Made by a program: the position numbers and the translations under genes
In this document: piece after piece, positions 43,471 to 51,207 of the stretch
Numbering within the stretch: position 1 is the first letter of the stretch
Layout of the letters: the number at the start of each line of letters is the position of its first letter
Notes under the pieces: generated by a model
Seen by the model: only the letters and a program-made list of their open reading frames with translations
Told to the model about the DNA's origin: nothing
The model's database searches: none
Assembly: GCA_964501275.1 (NCBI GenBank)
Contig: CAZCSP010000023.1
Location: 1-64,000, forward strand
Source: 55-13 sp964501275
GTDB lineage: Bacteria; Armatimonadota; Fimbriimonadia; Fimbriimonadales; Fimbriimonadaceae
DNA length: 64,000 nucleotides
Reading direction: 5' to 3'

Positions 43471-44487
43471 TTATGGCCCGGTCTCACCCTCTCCCGTGTT
43501 AACGGGCGGGACGCTTGACTCCGGTGCGGGCCACTCTTGGGTCAGCATATGCCTTGCGATGACGGAGGCATCGTCCCCGTTCTCATGCCTCCAAGCCTCG
43601 GCCTTTGTCTCCTCATAGGCTTCGCGGCGAGCATCGGCGGCGTAGACTACGCTTCCACTTTCGATGGCGCGAATGGTAATGAGGCGGATGCTGGGGGCGT
43701 TGTCAAAGGTGGTCGCCGCGAGTTCCGCGCCGATGGCTTTCCGATCCTCGCCGTTGGCAACCAGATAAGTGAGGGTCAGGTGCGAGGTTCGGGGGTCGAT
43801 GACCAAGCCCGCCAACTTCGCCCCATGGATGCTCCTTTGCGCAACCAGTTGAACCAAGGCAGTCTCTTCGCCGGTGCCTTGGGATGGGGCGGGGGTAGAG
43901 ACGGGCGGATTGGTTTGCTCAGGAGGGTTGGAGTTGGTCTGGGGAGTCGTCGGAGGAGCCTGGCTCATGGACAGCTTGGGACCTGCCTCGTTTACCGGCT
44001 TATTGGTCCCGACCACGTAGGCAACCGCTCCGACGGCGATCACCAGAACCGCGAGGCCCGCCGCCATCAGCCCGTTCTTGGGCTTGGAGGGGGGCAAGCC
44101 AAGCTGTTCCACCAGCCCCTGGGTCTCGGCGTGCTCCAGCCTTTCCCGCACGTCCTTCAGCTTCTTCTGAATCTGGGCATGGCTTGGGGCAATATCCAGA
44201 GCCAGCTCATACCACTCTTTGGCCTGCTCCAGATCGCCGCTTTCGTGACAGAGATCGCCCAGGAGTTGGTTGGCGGAGACGTTGTTGGGAAATCTGCGGA
44301 GGATCGCCCGGCATTGCTCCATCGCGGTGGCATAGTCTCCGCGCATCCGCAACAAGTTGGCTCGGGCCAGCTCGGTGTAGATCTCAGCATCGCTGCCTTC
44401 GGCGGGGCTGGAGCCTATGGGAGCCCCGCATTCCGGGCAGAACTCGGAACCCTCTTTTACCGAGGCGAAGCATCGGTCGCATATCAT
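43471..44487 (-). CDS. Zinc-ribbon and TPR membrane protein
   Basis: The 338-residue protein has an N-terminal zinc ribbon (CDRC...CPECG, residues 3-23), two or three TPR units (about 35-110, ANLLRMRGDYATAMEQC and AKEWYELALDIAPSH), one membrane helix (about 138-160), a Pro/Thr/Ser linker and a C-terminal domain with no recognised family. It is likely a scaffold. The frame reaches 44514, but ATG 44487 has an AGGGAAAGAG site and does not overlap dut. Confidence 0.8.
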   Translation of the reverse strand: MICDRCFASVKEGSEFCPECGAPIGSSPAEGSDAEIYTELARANLLRMRGDYATAMEQCRAILRRFPNNVSANQLLGDLCHESGDLEQAKEWYELALDIAPSHAQIQKKLKDVRERLEHAETQGLVEQLGLPPSKPKNGLMAAGLAVLVIAVGAVAYVVGTNKPVNEAGPKLSMSQAPPTTPQTNSNPPEQTNPPVSTPAPSQGTGEETALVQLVAQRSIHGAKLAGLVIDPRTSHLTLTYLVANGEDRKAIGAELAATTFDNAPSIRLITIRAIESGSVVYAADARREAYEETKAEAWRHENGDDASVIARHMLTQEWPAPESSVPPVNTGEGETGP

Positions 44488-44491
44488 CGCG

Positions 44492-44926
44492 TCACTCTTT
44501 CCCTGTGCTGCCAAATCCTCCGGCTCCTCTCACCGTCTGCTCCAGTTCCTCCATCGGCAAGAGTCGTGCCCTTGCGATGGGACAGATCACGAGCTGGGCA
44601 ATTCGCTCGCCCTTTTGAAATGTGACTGTCTCTTGGCCTAAATTGATCAACAAAACTCCGATTTCCCCGCGATAATCGCTGTCGATGGTTCCCGGAGCAT
44701 TGACCATCCCGATCCCATGCTTCAGCGCCAGCCCCGATCTCGGGCGGACTTGGCCTTCGTATCCTTCCGGGATCGCCATCCGCAGGCCAGTCGGGACCAG
44801 TTTGCGTTCCCCTGGCGTCAAGGCGACATCGACCGTCGAGCGAAGGTCCATCCCCGCCGAATGCTCGGTCTGGTAGGCGGGCAGGGTGGCATCTGGGGAA
44901 AGCGTAACGGGGATGTCCAAACTCAT
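44492..44926 (-). CDS. dut: Deoxyuridine 5'-triphosphate nucleotidohydrolase
   Basis: The 144-residue trimeric dUTPase hydrolyses dUTP to dUMP and pyrophosphate. The five motifs are visible: AGMDLRS, RPRSGLALKHGI, NAPGTIDSDYRGEI (catalytic Asp), GERIAQLVI and the Gly-rich tail RGAGGFGSTG. The frame is open to 45106, but that part is antisense to pxpB; ATG 44926 fits the family start. Divergent from pxpB by 43 bases. Confidence 0.95.
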   Translation of the reverse strand: MSLDIPVTLSPDATLPAYQTEHSAGMDLRSTVDVALTPGERKLVPTGLRMAIPEGYEGQVRPRSGLALKHGIGMVNAPGTIDSDYRGEIGVLLINLGQETVTFQKGERIAQLVICPIARARLLPMEELEQTVRGAGGFGSTGKE

Positions 44927-44969
44927 GTTGTGCCCGAAATGATAGCCGATAGAGCGTATCCTTGCGGAT

Positions 44970-45698
44970 ATGCGCGTCGAACGGCTTGGGGAAAGGGCGG
45001 TGATTCTTCGGGATTTGCCTTGCGAGGCGTTTGTTTTGGCTAGAGAGCTAAACCGCTCCAGGGACAAGCGGGTGAGGTCCTTCGACTCGCAAGAAGCAAT
45101 CGGCACATCTACGGAACGGATATGGCTCGCTCAGGATCACGCCGTGCTTGAGGAGGCGGTGGCGAGTTATGAGACGGTGGGGCTTTACTTCAGTCAGCCA
45201 GTCGTCGATTTAGGTGCTGTGCCGGATTGGGTTTTCTCAGAGTTAGCTCAAAGCAACCCCTCCAGTTCTCCCAAACCCAAGCTCATTGAGGTTCCCGTCT
45301 GTTACGAACTCGGTGCCGATCTGGACGACGCGGCTGAGACTCTTGAGATGACAGCCGAGGAGTTAGTCTCTCGACATCTGGAAACCGAGTACCGATGTTA
45401 CGCAGTCGGGTTCTCACCTGGCTTCGCTTACCTCGGCTACCTGGACGACCGCATTGCCTCGCTTCCTCGCTTTAGTTCGCCGCGACCCCGTGTGGAATCT
45501 GGATCAGTAGGGATAACCGGGCGGCAGACGGCGGTTTATCCTTTGGCGACTCCTGGGGGTTGGAACCTGATTGGTCGGTGTCCGTTGACTTTGGTGGACG
45601 TGACGGACGGCTACTTCCCGATTGAGGCGGGAGATCGGGTGCGGTTTGTGCGGATCGATGAGGCTGAGTTTGCTCGTCGGGAGGGGGAGCGGCTGTGA
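44970..45698 (+). CDS. pxpB: 5-oxoprolinase subunit PxpB (KipI-like) carrying a repeat-encoded insertion
   Basis: The 242-residue protein has the PxpB C-terminal core with FSPGFAYLGYL, SVGITGRQTAVYPLATPGGWNLIG and VRFVR. PxpABC hydrolyses 5-oxoproline to glutamate with ATP. The N-terminal part begins normally (RVERLGERAVILRD) but between ARELNRS and LEEAVASYETVGLYF it holds about 30 extra residues (KRVRSFDSQEAIGTSTERIW and LAQDHAV) encoded by a repeat of family A. The frame is kept. First gene of pxpBAC; the next gene overlaps by four bases. Confidence 0.9.
   Translation: MRVERLGERAVILRDLPCEAFVLARELNRSRDKRVRSFDSQEAIGTSTERIWLAQDHAVLEEAVASYETVGLYFSQPVVDLGAVPDWVFSELAQSNPSSSPKPKLIEVPVCYELGADLDDAAETLEMTAEELVSRHLETEYRCYAVGFSPGFAYLGYLDDRIASLPRFSSPRPRVESGSVGITGRQTAVYPLATPGGWNLIGRCPLTLVDVTDGYFPIEAGDRVRFVRIDEAEFARREGERL
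45069..45150 (+). repeat. Family A palindromic repeat inside pxpB
   Basis: CGGGTGAGGTCCTTCGACTCGC (45069-45090) matches exactly the reverse complement of 4556-4577, and TGGCTCGCTCAGGATCACGCCG (45123-45144) matches that of 4502-4523 with one mismatch. The distance between the blocks is the same in both copies, so the copies are colinear. In the intergenic copy the same frame is open and its peptide shares VRSFDS..A.G..T...WLAQD.AVL. Confidence 0.85.
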
Positions 45699-46495
45699 AG
45701 AGGATCGATCTGAATGTGGATATTGGGGAAGGGTTTCCCTATGATCGAGAGTTGCTCCAGTTTGCTACCTCGGCGAACATCTGCTTGGGCTTCCATGCTG
45801 GCGACCGTGAACTGACCGAGTGGACTTACTGGCACTGCGTGGATCGAGGAATTCGCAAAGGGGCTCACCCTGGCTATGCGGATCGAAAGACAATGGGCAG
45901 GGGAGCTCGTCCCGAGAACGGGCTGGACTCGGATGAGGATTGCCAAATCGTAGTGTTTTTTGAGCTTGAGTTCGACTACCTAAAGCCCCACGGGACGCTT
46001 TACAATGAGTCTGCCAAGCCCTTGCGCCGAGGCTGGGATACGGTGACCGAGACTGTTTCGCAGGGGAGTAGCTATGATCCGATTGCGAAACTGCTGTACG
46101 CGGAGAACATAGCGGCGGCTGAAGTCGCCCTCCTAGTGGAATCATCTCGGCGATATCGCTGTGCCTCGTTTACGGAGGAAACACCCTCAGTCATCTTACA
46201 TACACCCCTCATGGGACTTCCGCACACGAACCACGAGTGGATAGCGAGCTACTGCAATGTGCAGTTTATTAGAGAAGGATTCGCTGACCGGGCTTACCGC
46301 TCCAACGGCACCCTCGTTCCCCGCTCCGAATCCGGCGCTGTTCTGGAAGACCCCGACCAAGTCAAGGCCCAAGTTCTGAGGCTCGCCGACCAGGTGGATT
46401 CCATCTGCCTGCATGGCGACACCCCGAATTGTCTGGAGTTCGCAGAGATGGTTTACAAAACCCTCATCGACCATGGCTACGAGGTCGGTCATTGA
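45695..46495 (+). CDS. pxpA: 5-oxoprolinase subunit PxpA (LamB/YcsF family)
   Basis: The 266-residue protein has RIDLNVDIGEGFPYD, SANICLGFHAGD, KGAHPGYAD, YLKPHGTLYN, EGFADRAYRSNGTLVPR and ICLHGDTPN, all PxpA landmarks. Between LYN and the EGFADR motif there are about 89 residues, roughly 35-40 more than I expect for this family. The extra part (around SSRRYRCASFTEETP) does not match any repeat I can see here. It overlaps pxpB and pxpC by four bases each. Confidence 0.9.
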   Translation: MKRIDLNVDIGEGFPYDRELLQFATSANICLGFHAGDRELTEWTYWHCVDRGIRKGAHPGYADRKTMGRGARPENGLDSDEDCQIVVFFELEFDYLKPHGTLYNESAKPLRRGWDTVTETVSQGSSYDPIAKLLYAENIAAAEVALLVESSRRYRCASFTEETPSVILHTPLMGLPHTNHEWIASYCNVQFIREGFADRAYRSNGTLVPRSESGAVLEDPDQVKAQVLRLADQVDSICLHGDTPNCLEFAEMVYKTLIDHGYEVGH

Positions 46496-47283
46496 GTCTG
46501 CGCGTCGAGCGCGTGCTGGGCGTGGGCGGTTGGCGGGGGCCTTGCCGGGTGCCGCAGAGAAGGTTCGGCGTCCCACCCAACGGCCCTTGGGATACTGAGG
46601 CCGCCGGGTTTGTGCGCGCTCTGCTCGACCTGCCCTTCGAGAGCGAGGTCTTTGAGATTCTGCAGGGCACGGCGGAGTTTGAGGTTGAAGCAGATGGAAC
46701 CTTTGCCATCGTTGGAATCGATGGGCGGGTTGACGTGAACGGCATCGTGCATCCGCTCGCCGGTCGGTTGCCTGTATGCAAGGGCGATGCCGTGCGGGTT
46801 CAGGCTCATTGCGCGTGTCTGGCGTTTCTCAGTCGTCCCCTTCCCCCCGCCAAGCTCGACTGGCATCCCGAGCGGCCCGCTTCGCTTCGTTTTCTTCCTA
46901 CGGATGGGTCCTTTAACGTTCCCTCGCTTACCGTCTCCAGAGCCTTTAGTCGGGCGGGGGTTCGTTTAGAGGGTTTGCCTCCTAACAACCAGCCTGAGCG
47001 TCCCAGCGAGCCCTGTTGCGTGGGGGCGATCCAGCAGACTCCTGGCGGAGAACTGATCGTCATCGGTCCCGACGGCCCCATTATCGGAGGTTATCCCCGC
47101 CTGGGAACCGTGATCGAAGCCGATCTTCACCTGGTCCCGCGCCTCAAAATCGGCCAGGAAGTGGCCCTTGCTCCCGTGGACTTTGCCGAGGCTGGGAGCG
47201 CGGTCGGGCAACGGGGCGCGGCGTTGGCTCAACAGAAGAGTTTTCTTGCCCTGAACGACGGTTTTTCAGCTACGGATTCTTAG
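46492..47283 (+). CDS. pxpC: 5-oxoprolinase subunit PxpC (KipA-like, biotin-dependent carboxylase-like fold)
   Basis: The 263-residue protein begins at TTG 46492, overlapping the pxpA stop as TTGA, and reads SLRVERVLGVGGWRG. Family landmarks are the early VPPNGPWDTEAA, GPDGPIIGGYPRLGTVIEADLHLV and LKIGQEVALAPV. It is shorter than the usual 310-340 residues. The last codons (SATDS and stop) lie in repeat B, so its C-terminus was set by that element. A start further upstream (46429) would lie within pxpA. Confidence 0.85.
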   Translation: MSLRVERVLGVGGWRGPCRVPQRRFGVPPNGPWDTEAAGFVRALLDLPFESEVFEILQGTAEFEVEADGTFAIVGIDGRVDVNGIVHPLAGRLPVCKGDAVRVQAHCACLAFLSRPLPPAKLDWHPERPASLRFLPTDGSFNVPSLTVSRAFSRAGVRLEGLPPNNQPERPSEPCCVGAIQQTPGGELIVIGPDGPIIGGYPRLGTVIEADLHLVPRLKIGQEVALAPVDFAEAGSAVGQRGAALAQQKSFLALNDGFSATDS

Positions 47284-47790
47284 GTTCAAATTTTCGAAAA
47301 ACGCGACCAAACTCAGGTTCAAAAATCTGTAGTTGGCGCAGGTTCAACTGAACCGGGGTTTTCGTGCTTTTTTTCCTGCAAGTCACACATGGGACGGTTT
47401 TTCGGCGTTTCGGCATTGCGGTTTCTTCACCGTACCAAGGGGTTTAGTTTTGCCACAACGACGGCTGGACAACGAGGGGGCTACCTTGCAAGGGAACCAC
47501 AGATGTACGCAGATTTCCGCGGATGGCTTCAGGATGTTTGAACCACAGAAGACACAGAGGGCAGCAGAAAGACGCAGAGTGGTTACCTCGATTCCTCGAT
47601 TGAGGCGACGATCTGAAGACCGACTCGGTTTCCGACTTCCGATTTCCGAGCATCCCCATCTATATAGGGCGGGAGAACGGGTTTTGTCAACCAATGATTT
47701 TTGGGATTTTCGATTGCTAGAATGCTTGATTGCTGGGTTGGCGGCTTTGTGGGGCTTTCCCAGAAAACCGAAACGCCCTCTCATGAGGTA
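47268..47790 (+). repeat. About 500-bp dispersed repeat B, copy 2 (gene-free stretch)
   Basis: This stretch has no gene of its own. Bases 47263-47425 match 16625-16465 inverted, and 47655-47770 match 16290-16160 inverted. It starts within the last codons of pxpC and ends just before the aminopeptidase start. The centre holds the widespread ACCACAGA...ACGCAGA and ACACAGAGG...ACGCAGAG strings (47498-47580), different from the centre of copy 1. Confidence 0.78.
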
Positions 47791-47801
47791 GTTTCACATT
47801 C

Positions 47802-49955
47802 ATGAGCTTCCGGGCGCTTTGTTACACGCTTTTGATCGCGACGGTGTCGGTGGGCATTGCCCAGAGAAACCCCTTCTCGCCTCCCCAGGCCAAGGTTCAG
47901 TACGCTCCGGACCGCACCTGCGACCTGTTGCATGTGGCGGTGGACCTCGACCTGGACTACCCCAACCGTTCCTTTACGGGCAAGTCGGTCAACACCCTTT
48001 CTCCCTTGCGCAACGGCCTCTCCGAGATCATGCTCTTTGCGGGGACGAGTTTGGAAGTGAGTTCGGTGAAGGTGAATGGGGTAGTTGCCCAATATCGGCG
48101 CGACGGCAAGCACCTGTTTATCAAAACCGGCGCCCTTGCCAAAGGCAAGCAGTTCACGGTGGAGATCGCGTATTCGGCGAAGAACAGCCGGGGTGGGGGT
48201 TTTGGCTCGGGCGGGGGCGGGTTCCATTGGATTGCGCCCAGAGACGGTGAGCCGAATCGCGTCGGCTTCTGGACTCAGGGCGAGACCGACTACAACTGCG
48301 AGTGGGCACCCACCTGGGACTACCCGAACGACCTCGCCACGAGCGAAACCCGCACCACCGTGCAAGCAGATTGGGATGTGATTGGCAACGGTGTTCTGGT
48401 CTCTACCAAGGAAAGCGCGGACAAGAAGCGGAAGACCTATCACTGGAAGATGGACCAGCCCCACGCCACCTATCTGCTGGCGATCTATGGTGGCCCGTTG
48501 GACATCAAGACCGACAAGTGGGAAGGGATCGACCTGATCTACGCCGTGCCCCGAGGCTCTGGCTACCTGATCGACAACTCGTTTGGCGATACCAAGGATA
48601 TGCTGAGCTTCTTCTCCAAGACTCTTGGCGTGAAGTATCCCTGGCCCAAGTACGCCCAGGCGGCGATGTACAACTTTGGCGGCGGCATGGAGAACGTAAG
48701 CGCCACCATCCTTGGCGAGGGCAACCTGAGCGAGGCTCGCGACGGTTTCCGCCGAATGGCCAGCCTCAACGCGCATGAGCTGGCCCACCAGTGGTTTGGC
48801 GACCTGGTGACCTGCGCCCATTGGGGGGATATCTGGCTGAACGAGAGTTTTGCCACCTATATGGACGCCGCGTACGCTGAACACAGTCGCGGACTGGCGG
48901 CCTATCAGTGGGAAATCGACGACAACAGCCGCTCCTACTTCGCCGAGGCTCGTCGGTACAAGCGACCCCTCAGCACGCGGCTTTATGCGGGTCTGGACGA
49001 CGTATTCGACTCCCACGCCTATCCCAAGGGGAGCGTGATTCTGCATACGCTTCGTCGCCAGTTGGGGGATGAGGCGTTCTATGCGGGCCTCAACCATTAC
49101 CTGACCAAGTGGCGGCATTCTCCGGTGGAGAGCGCCCAGCTTCGGCGTGCATTTGTCGATTCCACGGGCATCAACGTAGAACCGTTCTGGGCGCAATGGA
49201 TCGATGCGCCGGGGCACCCGGTCATCAACTACTCCTGGACCTATGAGGCGGGCAAGTTGCGGGTGAATGTGAAGCAAACCCAGGACACCTCCGCTGGGAC
49301 CCCGATCTACGAAATCCCGACCAAGATCGGATACTCGGATGGCGCGGCGTTCAAGAGCCTGCCGCTCACCCTTTCCAAGGTGGAGGAGACGTTCGAGTTC
49401 GCTCTCCCGGCCAAGCCCAAGGCGGTCCTCTTGGACCCCGACCACGACTTCTTGCGCGAGATTCCAACTTTCAACTGGGCGGCCGAGGAGCTTCCGGTCA
49501 TCCTCCAGCACTCGACCAACGCGCCCTATCGGCAACAGGCGATGACGATGTTGCTTCGTGACCCTTCTGATGCGAATGTTCGGCTTGTCACGGATTTGAT
49601 CGCCAAGGATCGGAGCCTGGAACAGCCCGTCTTCCGCCAGTTGACGCCGCTGATTAACCTGAACAAGCCCGAGTTGCGCGGCTTTTGGATGGGCCAGTTG
49701 AACCACCCCAACATGGACCGCCAAGCCCAAGCCGTCTCCGCCCTATCACGTCTGCCCAAGGATGAGGCGACCGTTACCCGGTTCAAAACCTTAGTCAACG
49801 ACCAGGCTCCCATCCAAGTGGTGGTCGGAGCGATCAACGCGCTGGCGACTTGGGACAAGGCGGGAAGCGAGGCGGTGTTCCGAAAGGCGCAAGGCATCAA
49901 GGATCGGAGAAGTCGGATCAAGCGAGCGGCGGATCAGGCGTTGGGACAAAGCTGA
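47802..49955 (+). CDS. M1 family zinc metallopeptidase (aminopeptidase N-like)
   Basis: The 717-residue protein has a signal peptide (ATVSVGIAQ) and the M1 catalytic core: GGMENVSAT near 292, the zinc site HELAHQWFGDLV (His near 325) and the following NESFATY with the third ligand Glu. A C-terminal beta and HEAT-like region follows. It is exported and removes N-terminal residues from peptides. The long antisense frame is a shadow. The next unit is a REP-type palindrome. Confidence 0.94.
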   Translation: MSFRALCYTLLIATVSVGIAQRNPFSPPQAKVQYAPDRTCDLLHVAVDLDLDYPNRSFTGKSVNTLSPLRNGLSEIMLFAGTSLEVSSVKVNGVVAQYRRDGKHLFIKTGALAKGKQFTVEIAYSAKNSRGGGFGSGGGGFHWIAPRDGEPNRVGFWTQGETDYNCEWAPTWDYPNDLATSETRTTVQADWDVIGNGVLVSTKESADKKRKTYHWKMDQPHATYLLAIYGGPLDIKTDKWEGIDLIYAVPRGSGYLIDNSFGDTKDMLSFFSKTLGVKYPWPKYAQAAMYNFGGGMENVSATILGEGNLSEARDGFRRMASLNAHELAHQWFGDLVTCAHWGDIWLNESFATYMDAAYAEHSRGLAAYQWEIDDNSRSYFAEARRYKRPLSTRLYAGLDDVFDSHAYPKGSVILHTLRRQLGDEAFYAGLNHYLTKWRHSPVESAQLRRAFVDSTGINVEPFWAQWIDAPGHPVINYSWTYEAGKLRVNVKQTQDTSAGTPIYEIPTKIGYSDGAAFKSLPLTLSKVEETFEFALPAKPKAVLLDPDHDFLREIPTFNWAAEELPVILQHSTNAPYRQQAMTMLLRDPSDANVRLVTDLIAKDRSLEQPVFRQLTPLINLNKPELRGFWMGQLNHPNMDRQAQAVSALSRLPKDEATVTRFKTLVNDQAPIQVVVGAINALATWDKAGSEAVFRKAQGIKDRRSRIKRAADQALGQS

Positions 49956-49963
49956 GAAAGGAC

Positions 49964-49995
49964 CAATGGACCGCCGATCTCCAGATCGGCACCGC
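49964..49995. repeat. Palindromic repeat C, copy 2
   Basis: ATGGACCGCCGATCTCCAGATCGGC, followed by ACCGCC, repeats copy 1 in the opposite orientation and is nearly identical to copy 3 at 51070-51102. Copies 2 and 3 are direct repeats flanking the next gene. Confidence 0.75.
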
Positions 49996-50085
49996 CGGTT
50001 GGTATTGGGGAAGCTGGCCTCCATCCCTCAGCCCCTATGGCAGCGGCAGGGTCAGATGCAGCTACGGTCCAGAGTGTCTACTTGA

Positions 50086-50952
50086 TCACATCGAAGGCTT
50101 CTCTCTGCTAGCGAGGTATGTCATCTTGTTCGCATCGAACCAGATTTCTTCAACGGGAAGGCTCGTCGTGCGAAACACGTAGATCGGAATGAGAACTCTT
50201 CGTTCAGCGTAGAGACGCTTTACTTCGGGTTTTTGATAGTCTCCCTCGGGCCAATCTACAAGTTCCAGCGTCACCTTCACGTCGGCAACATTCAAACTCT
50301 TACCAAATGTCTTTCTTATGTATGAGGCAATTGCCTGCTTGGCGGCGCCCAGGTCTTCGGGCTTAGTAAGTGGCTTAACCGTCGTTGGCAATGCCGCCGT
50401 CAAGCTAGAAACTACATAGCCGTCAGCACCGATCTCGATGTCGGTTATAGGTTCAGAGAGACTATAGATCGGAATCTTGGAGTCCACCTGCATCCGACAT
50501 GAGACCCTGAAAACCGGAATAACTCCCCCATCCCTCGACCTGGCGGCTTTGATTTCCTTAAACGATGCCACCGGACCCAGGCCAAGGTCTCGGCAAACTT
50601 GCTTTGCCACCGCTTGCACCCGGGACTTGGCTTGGGTGGTTAAGTTTGGTAAAGGCAATCGTGCCGGGGAATCCCATCGACTCCGATTTTGCCCGATGGT
50701 GCAGATACGCGGCTGTAGGGATTCGGTGAAGTAAATCGTACCTCCTTGCCAGGTTACGCCATAGAGTCTGACGCCTCCCGATAGCTTGCTCTGCGTGATC
50801 CGGGCATCCTGAACCCGTGCCCACTTGAGCGATTTCGCGACCGCCTGTGATTTTGCGAGGAGCTTTTGCCTCATTTCCGGGGTTAGGCCCTCTGAGGCTT
50901 GATATGCCCCGTGCAAACCAGCGGCAATGGCGATACAGAACCACTTCTTCAC
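50086..50952 (-). CDS. Exported hypothetical protein (PepSY/YcdB-like, weak)
   Basis: The 288-residue product has an N-terminal signal-like stretch (KKWFCIAIAAGLHGAYQ) and two alternating strand-helix parts that resemble PepSY/YcdB repeats (AKSRVQAVAKQVCRDLGLG, then GAAKQAIASYIRKTFGKSL). The resemblance is weak. Start is uncertain: GTG 50952 opens directly on the signal; the frame extends to 51030. It is flanked by direct copies of repeat C, which may mark the region as movable or simply repeat-rich. Confidence 0.6.
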   Translation of the reverse strand: MKKWFCIAIAAGLHGAYQASEGLTPEMRQKLLAKSQAVAKSLKWARVQDARITQSKLSGGVRLYGVTWQGGTIYFTESLQPRICTIGQNRSRWDSPARLPLPNLTTQAKSRVQAVAKQVCRDLGLGPVASFKEIKAARSRDGGVIPVFRVSCRMQVDSKIPIYSLSEPITDIEIGADGYVVSSLTAALPTTVKPLTKPEDLGAAKQAIASYIRKTFGKSLNVADVKVTLELVDWPEGDYQKPEVKRLYAERRVLIPIYVFRTTSLPVEEIWFDANKMTYLASREKPSM

Positions 50953-51069
50953 TGCAATCACTAATAGAGTATAGGAGGAAACATACGACGGGTCTTGAAA
51001 CCTTGAATCGCCACGACAGGATAAAGGCAAGGATGCACGCCGGATCGGGCGGTGGTCCTTGAGTTTGGC

Positions 51070-51102
51070 CCATGGACCGCCGATCCCCAGATCGGCACCG
51101 CC
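51070..51102. repeat. Palindromic repeat C, copy 3
   Basis: ATGGACCGCCGATCCCCAGATCGGC, then ACCGCCGG, is a one-base variant of copy 2. With copy 2 it brackets the exported hypothetical gene in direct orientation. Confidence 0.75.
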
Positions 51103-51207
51103 GGTTGGTTTCGCGGGGGATAGAGGTTTCTGTCGTTCCCAAACACAGCCAACGCCCCGTGCATCCCGATTGCATGTCCCTCCCCAGTCGGCGGGATATC
51201 CGACGAA

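Noticed and set aside
47781..49730. A 649-codon minus-strand frame opposite the M1 aminopeptidase
   Set aside because: It is fully antisense to a convincing metallopeptidase gene and has low-complexity composition typical of a GC-rich shadow frame.
50000..51100. An insertion sequence bounded by repeat C
   Set aside because: The gene inside is not a transposase and the repeat copies are short palindromes in direct orientation, unlike IS ends.
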